The position numbers were made by a program, and so were the translations under genes. A DNA stretch of 64,000 nucleotides from Panopea generosa (taxonomy: Eukaryota; Mollusca; Bivalvia; Adapedonta; Hiatellidae), in the NCBI GenBank assembly GCA_029582155.1, contig CM055905.1:4205920-4269919 (forward strand), written 5' to 3'. Positions 1 to 11,417 of the stretch are shown here, one piece after another. The stretch's first letter is position 1. Every line of letters starts with the position of its first letter. The notes below the pieces were generated by a model. It was not told where the DNA came from. It saw only the letters and a list, made by a program, of their open reading frames with translations, and made no database searches.

Positions 1-560
1 GTTTCCTCCACTAATAAAACTGGTTGTCATTTCCCTTTAACAGCAATATTATGTAATTCTAATTGTCACTCATAATGAATGATGACTTACTACCAACATA
101 TATCAAACTTTACCCTTAAACTATACTATGGAATATCGTTGTTATGTTATTTATACATATGATCTTAAATATATTGCCAAGTTTAATACTTTCTTTCAGA
201 ATGGAAAACCTCATCTTAATTTTTGTCTATATCGTTTGAACTACACATTAAACATTTTAAGAGTTTACTTATAATATCTAGAAAAACTAAATATTACAAA
301 CACGTAAATATTAACATACGGGTATGAACAAACTGTCTTGTTTGTAATACAAGTTTTACATTATTTGCATTCAAACTCAACCGCAAGACGTACTTTGTTA
401 ACAAAGCGGTCCATCCGTCTTCACAATATTCATGGTGTGTGCCGCTCAGGTATATACTACGCATAAAAATTATGTCATGGATTTATTACGCACCTGCGTC
501 GTAAATAATGTAATAGATATACATATTTACACAAATAGAGTATTTTATATCACAATATAC
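1..560 (+). repeat. Dispersed segment Y, copy 1
   Basis: Colinear with 16225-16890, and its right half with 2025-2300. Shared landmarks include TACCAACATATATCAAACTTTA, CACGTAAATATTAACATA and TCCATCCGTCTT. It starts with a SINE B tail (GTTTCCTCCACTAATAAAAC). No coding frame is conserved across the three copies. Confidence 0.7.
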
Positions 561-775
561 TTTGAAAAATCTTGCAAGTAATTAGTAACTCTGTAGAAGT
601 AGTCATATATAAATAGAAATTATTAAATAAAAATATTAGGTAAACATCTAGCAAAGGTAAATGTTAAAAAATGTTAAGAACAAGTTTAATGATACACATA
701 TGTATTAAGGCTGCAATCACAAAGAGTTTATCTTCATTTAATGAATATTGCGAGCGTGCTTACTTCTTTGCTTAC

Positions 776-1202
776 GTTTCACTACACAGTTACGCCCCTT
801 CATTCCCTGTAACGTGATTCTTACGCTTAAAAAGGCCTATGTAAATCAAATGGTTCATAGCGGTTGTTATGTCCTGCTGCAGATGAGTATATCAAAAGTT
901 GGCATAGCATATACTGCAATAAGACATCACTGGTGTTAAAAAGTGACTTTTGTAGGATTTCAACATATGCACGTCTCTATAAGCATTTGAGTATTTCTTT
1001 TTCTGTGTCTGCACCCTCTTTTGAAAAAAAAAACAACCTGGTCAACCTACCAGTTATTGTGCATTTTATGTGGGTGTATACATTGCTGCTATGAAAACAA
1101 AATACTCAAAAAAACATCATTGTGGAATTCTTTTTTTACCATTGAAATCCTAGACTTTATTTTATATAGAACAAAGAACAAAATTCAACTGTGTAGTGAG
1201 AC
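776..1202 (+). mobile_element. MITE family X, full copy with 12-bp TIRs
   Basis: Left end GTTTCACTACAC (776-787) and right end GTGTAGTGAGAC (1191-1202) are inverted repeats with one mismatch. Flanks are CTTAC and CTTAT, a probable 5-bp target duplication. Inside are a segment starting AGTTACGCCC and an internal AACAACCTGGTCAAC motif shared with the other copies. There is no coding capacity. Confidence 0.7.
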
Positions 1203-1261
1203 CTTATGTTTTCACCTCTGTTTCCAGAAATTACTTTATACTAATTTATTTTAGCTAGGTT

Positions 1262-1432
1262 GTGAAGTCAGCTCAGAGCTTAGCTTATACTAATCACTTT
1301 CGAGTCCATTTCATGCGTAGAGCCAGTACCTAGAGTTGTTTTTGGTGGGCTATCGTGTCGAATTTGTGTAGAACCTGCGACCTCTGGGGTAAGTGGCCAG
1401 CACTCTATCCACTACACTTTAATCCTGCTTAT
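1262..1432 (-). mobile_element. SINE, family A
   Basis: Minus-strand copy with GTAGTGGATAGAGTGCTGGCC, GTCGCAGGTTC and the GTACTGGCTCTA body; diverged. Confidence 0.65.
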
Positions 1433-1469
1433 CATGCTTAAGTGAATTTAAACATTTCTCTATTGCCAA

Positions 1470-1745
1470 AGTTTCAAGTTTTATTAGCAAATCGGCAATT
1501 ATTATTACATAAGATATGGCAAAGACAGTAATAATAAAACATTACAAATTTACATACAGTAAGTATATGTATAATATAAACTACTTAATCTATACATATG
1601 TTTTAACGGTCAATTAAATTATATCTACCAATTTCTATTTCAACAGTATGTCAACTAGAAATTAACTTTCTTAAACTATCATTATTAATTATATCTAAAT
1701 AATCCTCATAACAGAATTTTTTTTTTTAATTTTGAATTTAACGTT
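1470..1745 (-). mobile_element. LINE 3'-end remnant with internal deletion
   Basis: Sequence around 1470-1590 matches the 3' region of the LINE copy at 54950-55080 (shared GCAAATCGGC and GATATGGCAAAGACAG). It then jumps to sequence matching 2568-2695. The intervening C-terminal coding part is absent. Confidence 0.6.
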
Positions 1746-2024
1746 ATAATCGAGTAAGGGACAATTATTTACAACATTGTTATATTCTTGTAGGTACGTT
1801 GATGTCAACTGCTTTTTCGACAATCGTTTAACAAATATATATCAGTATCAAAATGATGGCTTACTGTATGTTTGCGGTGATTTTAATAGCAGATGTGGCG
1901 ATATGTATGCTTTTATAAGCGGTGTAGATTGATCGGGTACCTGACCGTACTGTTATTGATTATAAAACTAATTTTAATGGTGAACTAATTATCGATTTTT
2001 TATATGTCAATTTCATGCTTTCTT

Positions 2025-2300
2025 TCAGAATGGATAACCTCGTTCTATATCCTACAGACTAAATATTTGAAGAGTTTACTAATAACGTTTAAAAAACGTA
2101 AATATTAACATACGGGTAAGTAGTGTCTTGTTTGTAATACAAGTTTTACATTATTTACATACACACTCAGCCGCAAGACGTAAATGTCAATAAAACAGTC
2201 CATCCGTCTTTCCAATATTCATGATGTGTGTCGCTCAAGTATATATATTACGCATAAAAACATTACACTCCTGCACAATAAATTATGTGAAGCATATGTA
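2025..2300 (+). repeat. Dispersed segment Y, copy 2 (right half)
   Basis: Starts at CTTTCTTTCAGAATGGATAA, then CGTAAATATTAACATACGGG, GCCGCAAGACGT and GTCCATCCGTCTT. It abuts the LINE remnant at 2330. Confidence 0.65.
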
Positions 2301-2329
2301 CAATTTAAACAACAAATATATTATTTTTA

Positions 2330-3160
2330 TAAAGTAATTAAATCATTCAAAATAGCTTGACGAATATCGAAGGATTTTTAAATAAATTTTGAGACTTTAT
2401 ACAACAGATGTTTGATCTTGTTAACCATTGTAGAATTACGTTTCTTTAATGATTGCCACGCTTGATCGCCTAAGTATTTTTTCGAATATATATTGGTATA
2501 CTCGGTACAATATAACAAGAAGTGATATTCCGTTTAGACTCCATTTTGAGTATATAACTTACAAAATATGTTTGAAAGGTCAATTCCATTATATCTATCC
2601 GTTTCTATTTCAAGTGTATGTGAACTTGATCTCAAGCTTGACAATAATTTTCTTAAACTATCATTATTAACTTTATCTAAATTATCCTCATCACATATCT
2701 TTTTTGAATTTTACGTAGTAATAGAATTTAGGACAATTATTTACAACATTATTATATTCTTGTATGAACTGATCCCGTACACGCCTTTTGAATAAAGGTA
2801 ACTATTTCGTATTACTGTTAATTTCGTGTATCACATTTGAAAACCCTATGTTATCAGTGACAGTGCTTATATGCTTAGCCCAACAATTACCATTCACATT
2901 GTTAAGAATATCAATATATATTTTCATATATAGGTGAGTTTACATAATTTTTTTTAAAATTACAAGAATTACAATGACCTCCCTTTAGCAATTACAGATA
3001 ATGGATACCTTCCTAATTCACCGTAAACGGCCAAAATCAGAGGTTTGTTACGTACACCAAGTATATACTTGTAGAATTCAATATGAAGTTTGGCTTCTTG
3101 TTTTGTAGTTATAGACACCCAAGACATCCGATCCATACAGTAAAATTGGTACGACCATAT
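2330..3160 (-). pseudogene. Degenerate LINE ORF2 C-terminal remnant
   Basis: On the minus strand, in order: ILLYGSDVLGVYNYK, then after a one-base frameshift KLHIEFYKYILGVRN and YGELGRYPLSVIAK (about 2985-3160). Further on come LEIETDRYNGID, TEYHFLLYCTEY and KVSKFI, a stop, then KSFDIRQAILNDLITL (2330-2700). These match, in order, the motifs of the intact frame at 58374-59381, with several stops and frameshifts. It is an old copy of a related LINE family. Confidence 0.8.
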
Positions 3161-3162
3161 AA

Positions 3163-3434
3163 TTACGCGGTAACTCGTCCGTCCATGGCCGTTAGTTTCT
3201 GCGTGAGAGTTGAAATTTCTGATGCTATGTGATCTACTTTATTAAGCAGGCCGTCCAAGGATTCCAATTTTTTAACAGTAATTGTCTTGAGATTAAGTAT
3301 AAGTACGATGGTTGCAGGTTCTGGTTGGGTGATATACATGAATACAGTGATGATGGCTGATACCCTGGGCTGTTGTTGATCTGAGTAAAGCTGAGTGACA
3401 TTGGACGCTGATGTATCGGACTAGGTGGTGTCAT
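3163..3434 (-). pseudogene. Possible LINE ORF1-like fragment (Pro-rich head and coiled coil)
   Basis: Directly upstream of the ORF2 remnant on the same strand. It has a Pro/Ser/Gln-rich stretch (MTPPSPIHQRPMSLSF) and then, after a frameshift, a heptad-like segment (LESLDGLLNKVDHIASEI) ending at a TAA at 3163-3165. This layout resembles LINE ORF1. If so, most of ORF2 (endonuclease and RT core) is deleted between the two. It could also be an unrelated relic. Confidence 0.35.
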
Positions 3435-3474
3435 ATTTTACCGAGTAGGGTGATCATTACTTAAAAGCATCCGC

Positions 3475-3785
3475 CTGTACGGCGTCAGATACATAATATT
3501 TTGTTGTATGGTGTTAAGCGTCGCTTTCAACAATTTTTTTTCAGTCATATGGCGACGTTGTCTACTTGGTGCTCTATTCTGAGCGCTGTCACATAGTATG
3601 TTGCCCGACCAAGTCGCACTAAACTGACACCGGGCTGACCTGACCTAGAACTATCCACAAAAAGCTGAGTCCCAAGCGAGTGAGCTTCTGCCATTTTTCA
3701 AGTCTTTGGTCTAACCGTACTAGTGGTTGAATCCACGACCTTCCGCATGCAAGGCGGACGCTCTACCACCAGGTCACGCTTCGAT
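3475..3785 (-). mobile_element. tRNA-derived SINE, family C
   Basis: Minus strand begins GTGACCTGGTGGTAGAGCG, then GCATGCGGAAGGTCGTGGAT and a body ending in CGACGCTTAACACCATACA-like sequence. Related copies at 23.4, 25.5 and 34.7 kb. Confidence 0.65.
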
Positions 3786-4499
3786 GATCAGATACATGTA
3801 AAACAAGAACAAATTAAATAACAGTCTATACTCACGGGATGCCCTTTTCGAATTGTATTCTTTAACGTCATTTCAACACATTACACACATTGTTATATAT
3901 ATATATATGGCAACCAGTTTGTTATACTGATGGAGGGAAATATTGTATCGGAAATAACTGACTTTGGTAACTTCTTCATATTTTTTCCATAAATATACTA
4001 GTCTCTTCACTAAAATCCCCGTTTTATGTCATATGGCAATATATGTATACGGTGTCAGTTGTAATCTCATAAGTATTATAAAGTTTATTAAAGTTAATTC
4101 ACAAACACATCAATTTATTTTGCTACGTGCCCTTTATATTGTTTTGTTTGACTACGAGATTCCCATGTTGACGTAACCAATCTCTCCAGACACTGGCATT
4201 TCTGTAAAAATATATAAGAAAAATTCTCCAAAGCTGAATTTCAGCAGTCACCAATGTAAACTGACAAATAAAAAACAACACAACATTTCTTCTACATTAA
4301 ACAAAGTGATTAACATAATAATAAACAAAATTATAGAATTGAACGATACTTTTCAAAGCAATATCTTTAATACAATGCAACTCTTAAAATACAAAAATAA
4401 AATAAAACTATTTAAATAAATTTTCACTTAAAAAATGTATGTAAAATGTTTAACTTGCTTGTACACATGCGTATCTCCATCTGTGTTAACACGCTGGTA

Positions 4500-4790
4500 T
4501 TAACTTCCACGTAAACATCTGTGTTTACGTCTAATACAGTATGCGGGGATACAGCAGTTGATCACAGCTGTGTTAACGTTTAATGCAGTATGCGGGGACA
4601 CAGCTGTTGACCACATCTGTTGACCACATCAGTGTTAACTTTTAATACAGTATGCGGGGACACAGCTGTTGACCACATCTGTGTTAACTTTTAAGACACA
4701 TCCGTTGACCATATCTGTGTTAATTTTCTATGCAGTTTGAGAGGACACAGCCGTTGACCACATCTGTGTTAACTTTTAATGAAGTATGCA
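4500..4790 (+). repeat. Degenerate ~50-bp tandem repeat
   Basis: Repeating CACAGCTGTTGACCACATCT, GTGTTAACTTTTAAT and CAGTATGCGGGGA blocks with variable spacing, about six copies. Confidence 0.7.
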
Positions 4791-4804
4791 AATTTACATC
4801 TGTT

Positions 4805-5130
4805 GACCTCTGTATGAAACCTCCCTCTCGCTACAGTGTATTGCGCTCAAGGAAATAAAGCTACATGTAAATTGGTTGGGTATCTTTTGTTGAAAATGCC
4901 TAATATTAAAGATTTGAGAACATTTGAACGTTTTCAATAGTTCTGCCATAATGGCAGAAATGGGATGCTGTTGTTTGAAGATATAATAGTTTGAAGATAC
5001 GTGGTGATACAGGAACATAAAATTATCGAAATTGTGAAAAAGCAGTCTGGTGAACTCTATGTTTTTACCTGCGTATTTGGACAAACAGAGGGTTATTTCT
5101 GGAAACAAGATACTTCTTAGAACTATAGGT
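4805..5130 (+). mobile_element. MITE family X copy, diverged
   Basis: Shares the CGAAATTGTGAAAAAGCA and ATTTGGAC-AACAGAGG motifs and their order with the copies at 39.9 and 50.8 kb. Ends are unclear. Confidence 0.5.
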
Positions 5131-5334
5131 AAAGAGTTCAGTTTTCCATCAGTGGAAAATTAATTTGCAATCTGGAATACATAATAAAAGTGAATCAATT
5201 TCTCGTGTACAATATATATAACAATACATATACTACCTATGGGATCATATATGACTTCTACAGGTACCTCTCTACTTTCTAGCTGTAGATCCATGTACGA
5301 CTCCATTCCAACAACATCACTGCAACATAGATTT

Positions 5335-5815
5335 ATTTTAGATTTACATAACATAGAACATTTATATATAGTTTTACACAACAAAGAACATTTATATATA
5401 GTTTTACACAACATAGAAGATAGTTTTACACAACATAGAACATTTATATATAGTTATATACAACATAGAACATTTATGTATAGTTTTACACAACATACAG
5501 TATTTGTTTATTGTTTTACACAACACAGTACATTTATGAATTGTTTTACACAACATAGAACATCACTATATATTTTTACACAATATAGAACATTTATGTA
5601 TAGTTTTACACAACATACAGTATTTGTTTATTGTTTTACACAACACAGAACATTTATGTAATGTTTAACACAACATAGAACATCACTATATATTTTTACA
5701 CAACATAGAACATTTATGTATAGTTGTTCACAACATAGAACATTAATATATTGTTTTACACAACATAGAGCATTTATATATAGTTTTACACAACAAAAAA
5801 CATTGATATGTAGTT
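5335..5815 (+). repeat. 30-bp minisatellite, ~16 copies
   Basis: Unit contains CATTTATATATAGTTTTACA followed by CAACATAGAA; landmarks at 5359 and 5389 confirm the period. Open frames on both strands are repeat artefacts. Confidence 0.9.
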
Positions 5816-6017
5816 TTACAAATATCAAACGGTTGACTTAATTGGCATAACATTCATGATTATAGTTTATATAACAATCATATAGATATACTTACGTATG
5901 CTGAGTATGCGCATGTGATACTTTACTTAAGTTGGCAATACACATCATCATTGCGATGTATTTATTGATTTAAAAGACAATATATAAACTATATGTACTG
6001 AGCTTTGCATAGTTCAT

Positions 6018-6305
6018 TTAAGAAATGTGAAGTGTAATTTTTTGTACCGTTTCTTCAAAAAAGCATGCTCTTGCATAAAACTCTCTTGGCATAAGAATGT
6101 TTCGATTGAAACAGCAATTATTCGTTATCAACATTTTCATCTTACCTTGTCCTTTGCCGTGTTTGTTTACTACCTTTAGACGCTGAGTATCTTCCATTTC
6201 CTTAGAAAAGAGTGTACAAAATGTGTCAATATTAAACCTCATTTGATCAATCTTATATTCTTTGTAAACAATATTGAATGCAACTTTCTTTTGAAGTGTA
6301 ACCAT
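6018..6305 (-). other. Unassigned open frame, possible exon
   Basis: 95 codons on the minus strand starting MVTLQKKVAFNIVYKEY, with a good donor-like site (CAAG|GTAAGA) after HGKGQG. No recognisable domain. It does not fit the Ig receptor tail in phase (an in-frame stop precedes the ATG). It could be a first exon of another gene or chance. Confidence 0.2.
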
Positions 6306-7222
6306 CTATAACTCAACAAGGCAAAGGATTGCAGGACCAGCACAATCCTTAGACCCCCACTGGTTGAAACAATTAAGGTAATTTGTATTTCAAGGGGAAG
6401 CGGTTTCTATTTCGTGCGAAACCGTTACTACCGGTTTTTAGGAAATACATACATGAGTGTTAAAATAATATCCGAACTGACTGTGTTGCATCCTTGAGCT
6501 GAGCAAGGCATGGGTAAGTTATACATACAATTGGACATAGTTTACAATGAAACCAATACAAGACCCACCAGAACAGGAAACATGTTTCGGACAATGGTTT
6601 GGTATGTAGGTCATAGGACAATAAATGAATCACAGTGCCTTAGTGTAAATTATATATTCTTCTCATAAGGGTTAACAGGTATATCGGTCATAGGTCAGCA
6701 AATAGGTAACTGTTACCTAGTTTTGATATGAAACACATCGCCTTTCCCAGAAATACCAATATACCAAATTTAGTAATCGTAGGCCTGCCGTAAAGGATAT
6801 ATGCTCCGTGGATGCATCTCAGAGATAAAGATGCTACAGTGACCTACATTTAGTTGGTGACACATCTACCAGAAGTACTCAAATATCAGATTTGGTAATC
6901 CTAGGCTTTGGAATAAAGGATATATGTTCCGGTCAAGGTTATACTGGTTTGTAGGTCAGAAGTCTGAATACATGTCACATTGACCTAGTTTTCCTAGATA
7001 TACAAATAAACAACAAAACTGGTAATCCTAGGCCCTACAGCTAAAGACATATACACAGTACAATATTTTACTGGTCATATGGCTAATATAAACGAAGAAG
7101 ATGTTATACATATATATTTTTATAAAACGTTCATATATGTATATTAAATCACATCTAAAGCTTATATTGTTACGGTATTTAATAACCTTAATATTGTGTT
7201 TTATTTCAAATATAATATTTAC

Positions 7223-7333
7223 CTTTCCGTTCAAATATGTTCCGTATCACAAACACAGACAATACAGCAAGAAGGACGATTGTTATACCAAGAAGGGACC
7301 CGAGTACTATCGTGGCCGTGTTATCGACCTCAT
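7223..7333 (-). CDS. Ig-superfamily receptor, exon 5 (transmembrane segment)
   Basis: This 111-nt phase 1-1 exon follows acceptor CTCCAG and ends at AAAG|GTAAAT. It encodes a short acidic stalk (DEVDN), a transmembrane helix of about 22 residues (TIVLGSLLGITIVLLAVLSV) and a basic cytoplasmic stop-transfer (IRNIFERK). It is the leftmost, last-transcribed copy of an eight-copy 112-bp tandem array and the only copy with a proper donor, so it is the constitutive candidate. Cytoplasmic-tail exons must lie further left. I could not identify them; the only nearby candidate frame (6018-6305) does not fit in phase. Confidence 0.7.
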
Positions 7334-8135
7334 CTGGAGAACAATCAGTTACAATAATGTACAAACACAAACAGTACAGCCAGAAAGACAATTGTTATAC
7401 CGAGAAACGACCCGAGGACTATTGTTGCCGTGTTATCGACCTTATCTAGAGAACAGTCAGTGACAGTTATGTACAAACACAGCCAGTACAGTCAGAAGGA
7501 CAATTATTATACCGAGGAACGAGCCGAGGACTACTGCGGCAGTGTTATCGACCTCATTCGGAGAACAATCAGTTACACTAATGTACAAACACAGACATTA
7601 CAGTCATAAGGACAATTATTATGCCGAGGAACGACCCGAGGACTATTGAGGCCATGTTATCGACCTCATCTAAAGAACAATCAGTTACAATAATGTACAA
7701 ACACAGCCAGTACAGCCAGATGGACAATTATTATACTGAGAAACGAGCCGAGGACTACTGTGGCAGTGTTATCGACCTCATTCGGAGAACAATCAGTTAC
7801 AATAATGTACAAACACATCCAGTTCAGCCAGATGGACAATTATTATACTGAGGAGCGACCCGAGGAATATTGTGGTCACGTTATCGACCTCATCTGGAGA
7901 ACAATCAGTTACAATAATGTACAAACACAGCCAGTACAGCCAGAAGGACGGTTGTTATACCGAGGAACAACCCGAGGACTATTGTGGCCGAGTTATCGAC
8001 CTCATCTGGAGAACAACCAGTTACAATAGTATACAAACAAAGCCAGTACAGCCAGAAGGACAATTGTTATACCGAGGAGGGACCCGAGGACTATTGTGGC
8101 CGTGTTATCGACCTCATCTGTAGAACAATCAGTTA
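7249..8135 (-). repeat. 112-bp tandem array of a transmembrane exon, about 8 copies
   Basis: The same landmark (TTATCGACCT, plus strand) recurs at 7321, 7433, 7545, 7657, 7769, 7881, 7993 and 8105, exactly 112 bp apart. Each unit, read on the minus strand, is about 34 nt of intron end plus the first ~78 nt of the transmembrane exon. The acceptor AG is kept in six copies and lost (CCGA) in those at 7545 and 7769. The period is not a multiple of three, so frames rotate. Some central copies carry charged substitutions inside the helix. Confidence 0.9.
8002..8117 (-). CDS. Possible alternative terminal transmembrane exon of the Ig receptor
   Basis: First-transcribed copy of the 112-bp array. It keeps a good 3' splice site (GTTCTACAG) in the same phase as the constitutive transmembrane exon. 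It encodes DEVDNTATIVLGSLLG, then a hydrophobic helix, then a short tail (YYCNWLFSR) and a stop at 8002-8004. Splicing exon 4 to this acceptor would make a membrane-anchored receptor with almost no cytoplasmic tail. This is inference from sequence alone; no donor is needed if it is used as a terminal exon. It could equally be a non-functional by-product of tandem duplication. Confidence 0.35.
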
Positions 8136-8873
8136 TGCACATAAGTGATATTTGAATATACCGATAATGAAAACTCCAGATAGTAGTTTAGCGGTGTCAC
8201 ACCGAAGATTTATGCCTAAGACACTTATACTGTTACTGCACCCAGTCACGCTATACCGGCATCGAGGTTGCTTATGAAATAATGTTCGAGATGCGTGTTT
8301 CAATCAAAAGTAATTTGACTTTTATAAATACAACTTCAGTGGAATATATTTAAATTACTTACCAGGAGATCAATCCTTTTAAAGGTTAAATAAAATATTT
8401 CACTTTTGAAAATATGTCCATTAAGACAATTTTTAAAGGAACAATTGTTTGTTTGATTAGGGAAATCAATGCAAAGTTGGTGATGAATAACAACAAACAT
8501 TTAGTTATTTTACAATAGCTTCTGATAGACATTCGCCCATCAAAACAATGTTTAGTGATATTTCAAAGCCTGGTTAAACGATTTAGAGAAGTGAAGAGTT
8601 TTTATCTACCACTTAAATGACCATTCAACTGATACATTAGTTTTTCCTCCATTTATTACTGACTACTTCCCTACATATTTAAAGGTGGGAAATTCATGAC
8701 CGTCTAACAAAATTGATGGCCAATCATCACAGACAGACAGCATATACAAAAATGAGTCGAGATCACTTTGAAAAACAAAGCAACAAAACAAAATCGTATT
8801 CGAACAATTAAAAACAATTAGAAATCGAAAAAAAACATAGTGATGTATATTTAATAAAAACAAGGTTGCTTGC

Positions 8874-9143
8874 CTTTCACTTCCAACGTTATGATACGTT
8901 TTGCGGTTTTATATGTTCCATCTCTGGTTGCTACACACGAGTAGTCACCTGACATAGCAACGGTTGCATGGCCAAGCTGTAACTCAGGACCGGTTGTGTT
9001 TTTGAGAAGTTTATCAGAAATCCAATACGTGTTGCATGTTGGGAAACAAACAGCATAACAAGAGACGACAGGGATGACATCGCCAACTGTGAGTAAATAC
9101 ACCGACTTGTCTGGCTTGAGGGTCAAATACAGGTCTGGACCAT
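8874..9143 (-). CDS. Ig-superfamily receptor, exon 4 (third Ig-like domain)
   Basis: This 270-nt phase 1-1 exon encodes a membrane-proximal C2-type Ig domain. With the preceding junction it opens YGPDLYLTL, a common start for invertebrate Ig-receptor domains. It has the B-strand Cys (VVSCYAVCFPTC), a Trp in YWISD and a canonical GDYSCVA F strand, plus an extra Cys pair in the CFPTC segment. The acceptor is GTTAG after a T-rich tract. The only donor that keeps phase is AAAG|GCAAGC, a non-canonical GC-type 5' splice site with otherwise strong consensus. The next exon completes a Val-Lys-Asp linker into the membrane segment. Confidence 0.75.
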
Positions 9144-10008
9144 CTAACAATACAACACCGAGACGTTGTGGATTAGTTCCATTATCAAAATATAACCAAT
9201 ATTCATTTTTTTTTAAATTATACGTAATTATGGTTTGCTATGCTTTCACGACACACAGAAATAGTTTTACAGAACAGAATGATGCTCTCGGGAGTATTGA
9301 TGCCTCCTGCTTTAGCTTTGTCAGATATTAGATTTCAAGCATGGAAACATGTACCAAAACATCACAACACATTACTAAGACACTGACCTTTGATCTGAAC
9401 GTTTCACTTTCATTAGGAATATACATATCTTGAAGTCATTGTAGTATGTGGAACATTTTTTAAATTTGAAATTCAAAACCTTTTTCTTCAATTTTATGGG
9501 TTCGGTACAAAGTATCAATTAATAGCATACTATGACTTTTGACCCAGATTAATGGGCAAACTTCTCGGTACCTAACGATTAATTGTAGCATATTGAAAGC
9601 TGAATACCCTGGGTCGGGATCATATATAATCACAGGGTCACGATGTAATCAGACTTGGCAAGGACCATGTGCGTAGGTTAAATATCTACATCATAGCATT
9701 TGTGTGGTTTTTGAAAGATGTTTCAAGGATGCTCTCTTACAAAAGCATTATAGAATATAATAATTAGAACGGCAGTGCCTGGTCAAATATAACTCAATGG
9801 TCATGAATTTGAAATCACAACCATATTTAATCATAAACGCTACATTTAAAATATGAAAGCTAAAGCATCCGTAGTTTCCAATATTTCAAGAATGTCTATA
9901 AAAGGTTTTATTCCAGGAGTGGGTTCAACTATGACTCTGAACTCATCAATTGAACGAATGTGGCAAATCACCACTAAACTGTCTATACTGCATATAAAAT
10001 ATCTACTT

Positions 10009-10009
<1 letters not shown>

Positions 10010-10068
<59 letters not shown>
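10010..10068 (+). repeat. (TATC)n microsatellite
   Basis: About 14 near-perfect TATC repeats in an intron of the Ig receptor gene. Confidence 0.95.
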
Positions 10069-10073
<5 letters not shown>

Positions 10074-10242
10074 ATTCAAAGCATATTTATCATTTGAAAT
10101 ACATCTAGTGCTGCTAAAACATCATTCGCCGTTTGAGGTTTGAAATTACAGGGTTACAGCATCAATGTACGTGTCTATTATTTCAGCATCTCCAAAATCT
10201 ATAAGCAAATTATTTTGATATCAAAACAAAAACAAAACTCAC

Positions 10243-10554
10243 ATGCTATTTTCAATGTGAAGTTCCCCTCTGATGTTAGTCCGCCTTCTTCTGTAGCCCT
10301 GCATATAATAGTCTTATTGTTAAGGTAACGATCTACGTTTAGAATTAACAGACTGTCATATGTTACTTGATTCAAACCCCATGATGTCACGTGTTTCCCG
10401 TCCATCAACCAGGACACGCTTACATTCAATCCAGGTGATGGAATAGTGTTGGAAAGTGATTGTGAACCAGTAGTTGATATAGAGTCACCTTCCTCGGCCA
10501 TATCTGAACCTTGTCGGGCGGGGTCTTATGTTATTTCTGGAATTGTTGGAGGTT
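10243..10554 (-). CDS. Ig-superfamily receptor, exon 3 (second Ig-like domain, interrupted by a stop)
   Basis: This 312-nt exon has correct phase 1-1 borders (acceptor TTTGTAG, donor GTGAGT). It opens with PPTIPEIT, typical of the linker before a receptor Ig domain. It continues as a recognisable Ig domain (SVSWLMDGK as the C-strand Trp region, KTIICRATEEGG as the F strand). A TAA at 10526-10528, nine codons in, interrupts an otherwise open frame. The B-strand Cys expected before NTIPSPG is also absent, so the disulfide is lost. It may be a decayed exon, an allele-specific null or a regulated poison exon. Because both borders are phase 1, skipping it keeps the frame: exon 2 joins exon 4 cleanly. 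Confidence 0.65.
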
Positions 10555-11417
10555 CTACAAACAGAAGAAATATTTTCATTTTTTTACCTACCTCGGTATT
10601 TGGATTAACCACGGTATTTTTATTTAAGTTTTACAGGTTTCTGGAGCTAATATATAGAGAATACCATGGTAGTGTCTGATATTATCAACTTTATCAGGTG
10701 AGGCTTAAAAAACACAGGACGACTTTTTTATTCGTGCTGAACTGGATGAAGTTCAGGTCAAAATGTATAAGTTTACACAATGACGTCATGTCATGTCACT
10801 TCCTGTGTAGAAACCAATACTCCAATACAATCAACTAGAAATATATCCATAAGACACGGATGTTCATGCTAATGTTAGTAATAATACAAAACATTAAGTA
10901 AGACGTGATCTTGACTTGTATTTTATAATTATACGGCTTAACACCAAATGTTAATTGAAAACAGCCATTCTGGAACTCAAATCCGGGACCTTTCACTGTC
11001 ACACTTTGGCATATCACTGAGAACCTATAAAATTTTTGCTCTGGAGGGCTCGAATCCGCAACTTTCGGAACGCGAGAATAAAATTTATAAAGTTATTTAT
11101 TTTTCTGATCATTTATAATGGTAGATGATTATATTAGATCTAATTAATAAATTTCTAATTACATAATTAATAAGCTAAATATTTAAGAAATCAATCCATT
11201 TGAAGTATATGGGTTCCTTGGTGTGTAACATATACAATAAATAATAGGGCTGCATTCGAGAAGCAAATCTGAACAGACTAGATGTTATTTGCGATATCGA
11301 TATCTTTTTTATTTAGCATTATTGATTTAGTTTTATTTACTTAATTCTTATTTACATAGTTTTTAAATAGTAAACATAATGATCGTCGTGTTAAGAAAGA
11401 TAGATAAATAGACTTAC

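Noticed and set aside
5239..5828. CRISPR-like regular repeat spacing
   Set aside because: Contiguous 30-bp tandem units with no unique spacers; eukaryotic minisatellite.
7101..8123. Plus-strand open frames across the 112-bp array
   Set aside because: Antisense shadows of the transmembrane exon copies; the minus strand carries splice sites and a hydrophobic helix.
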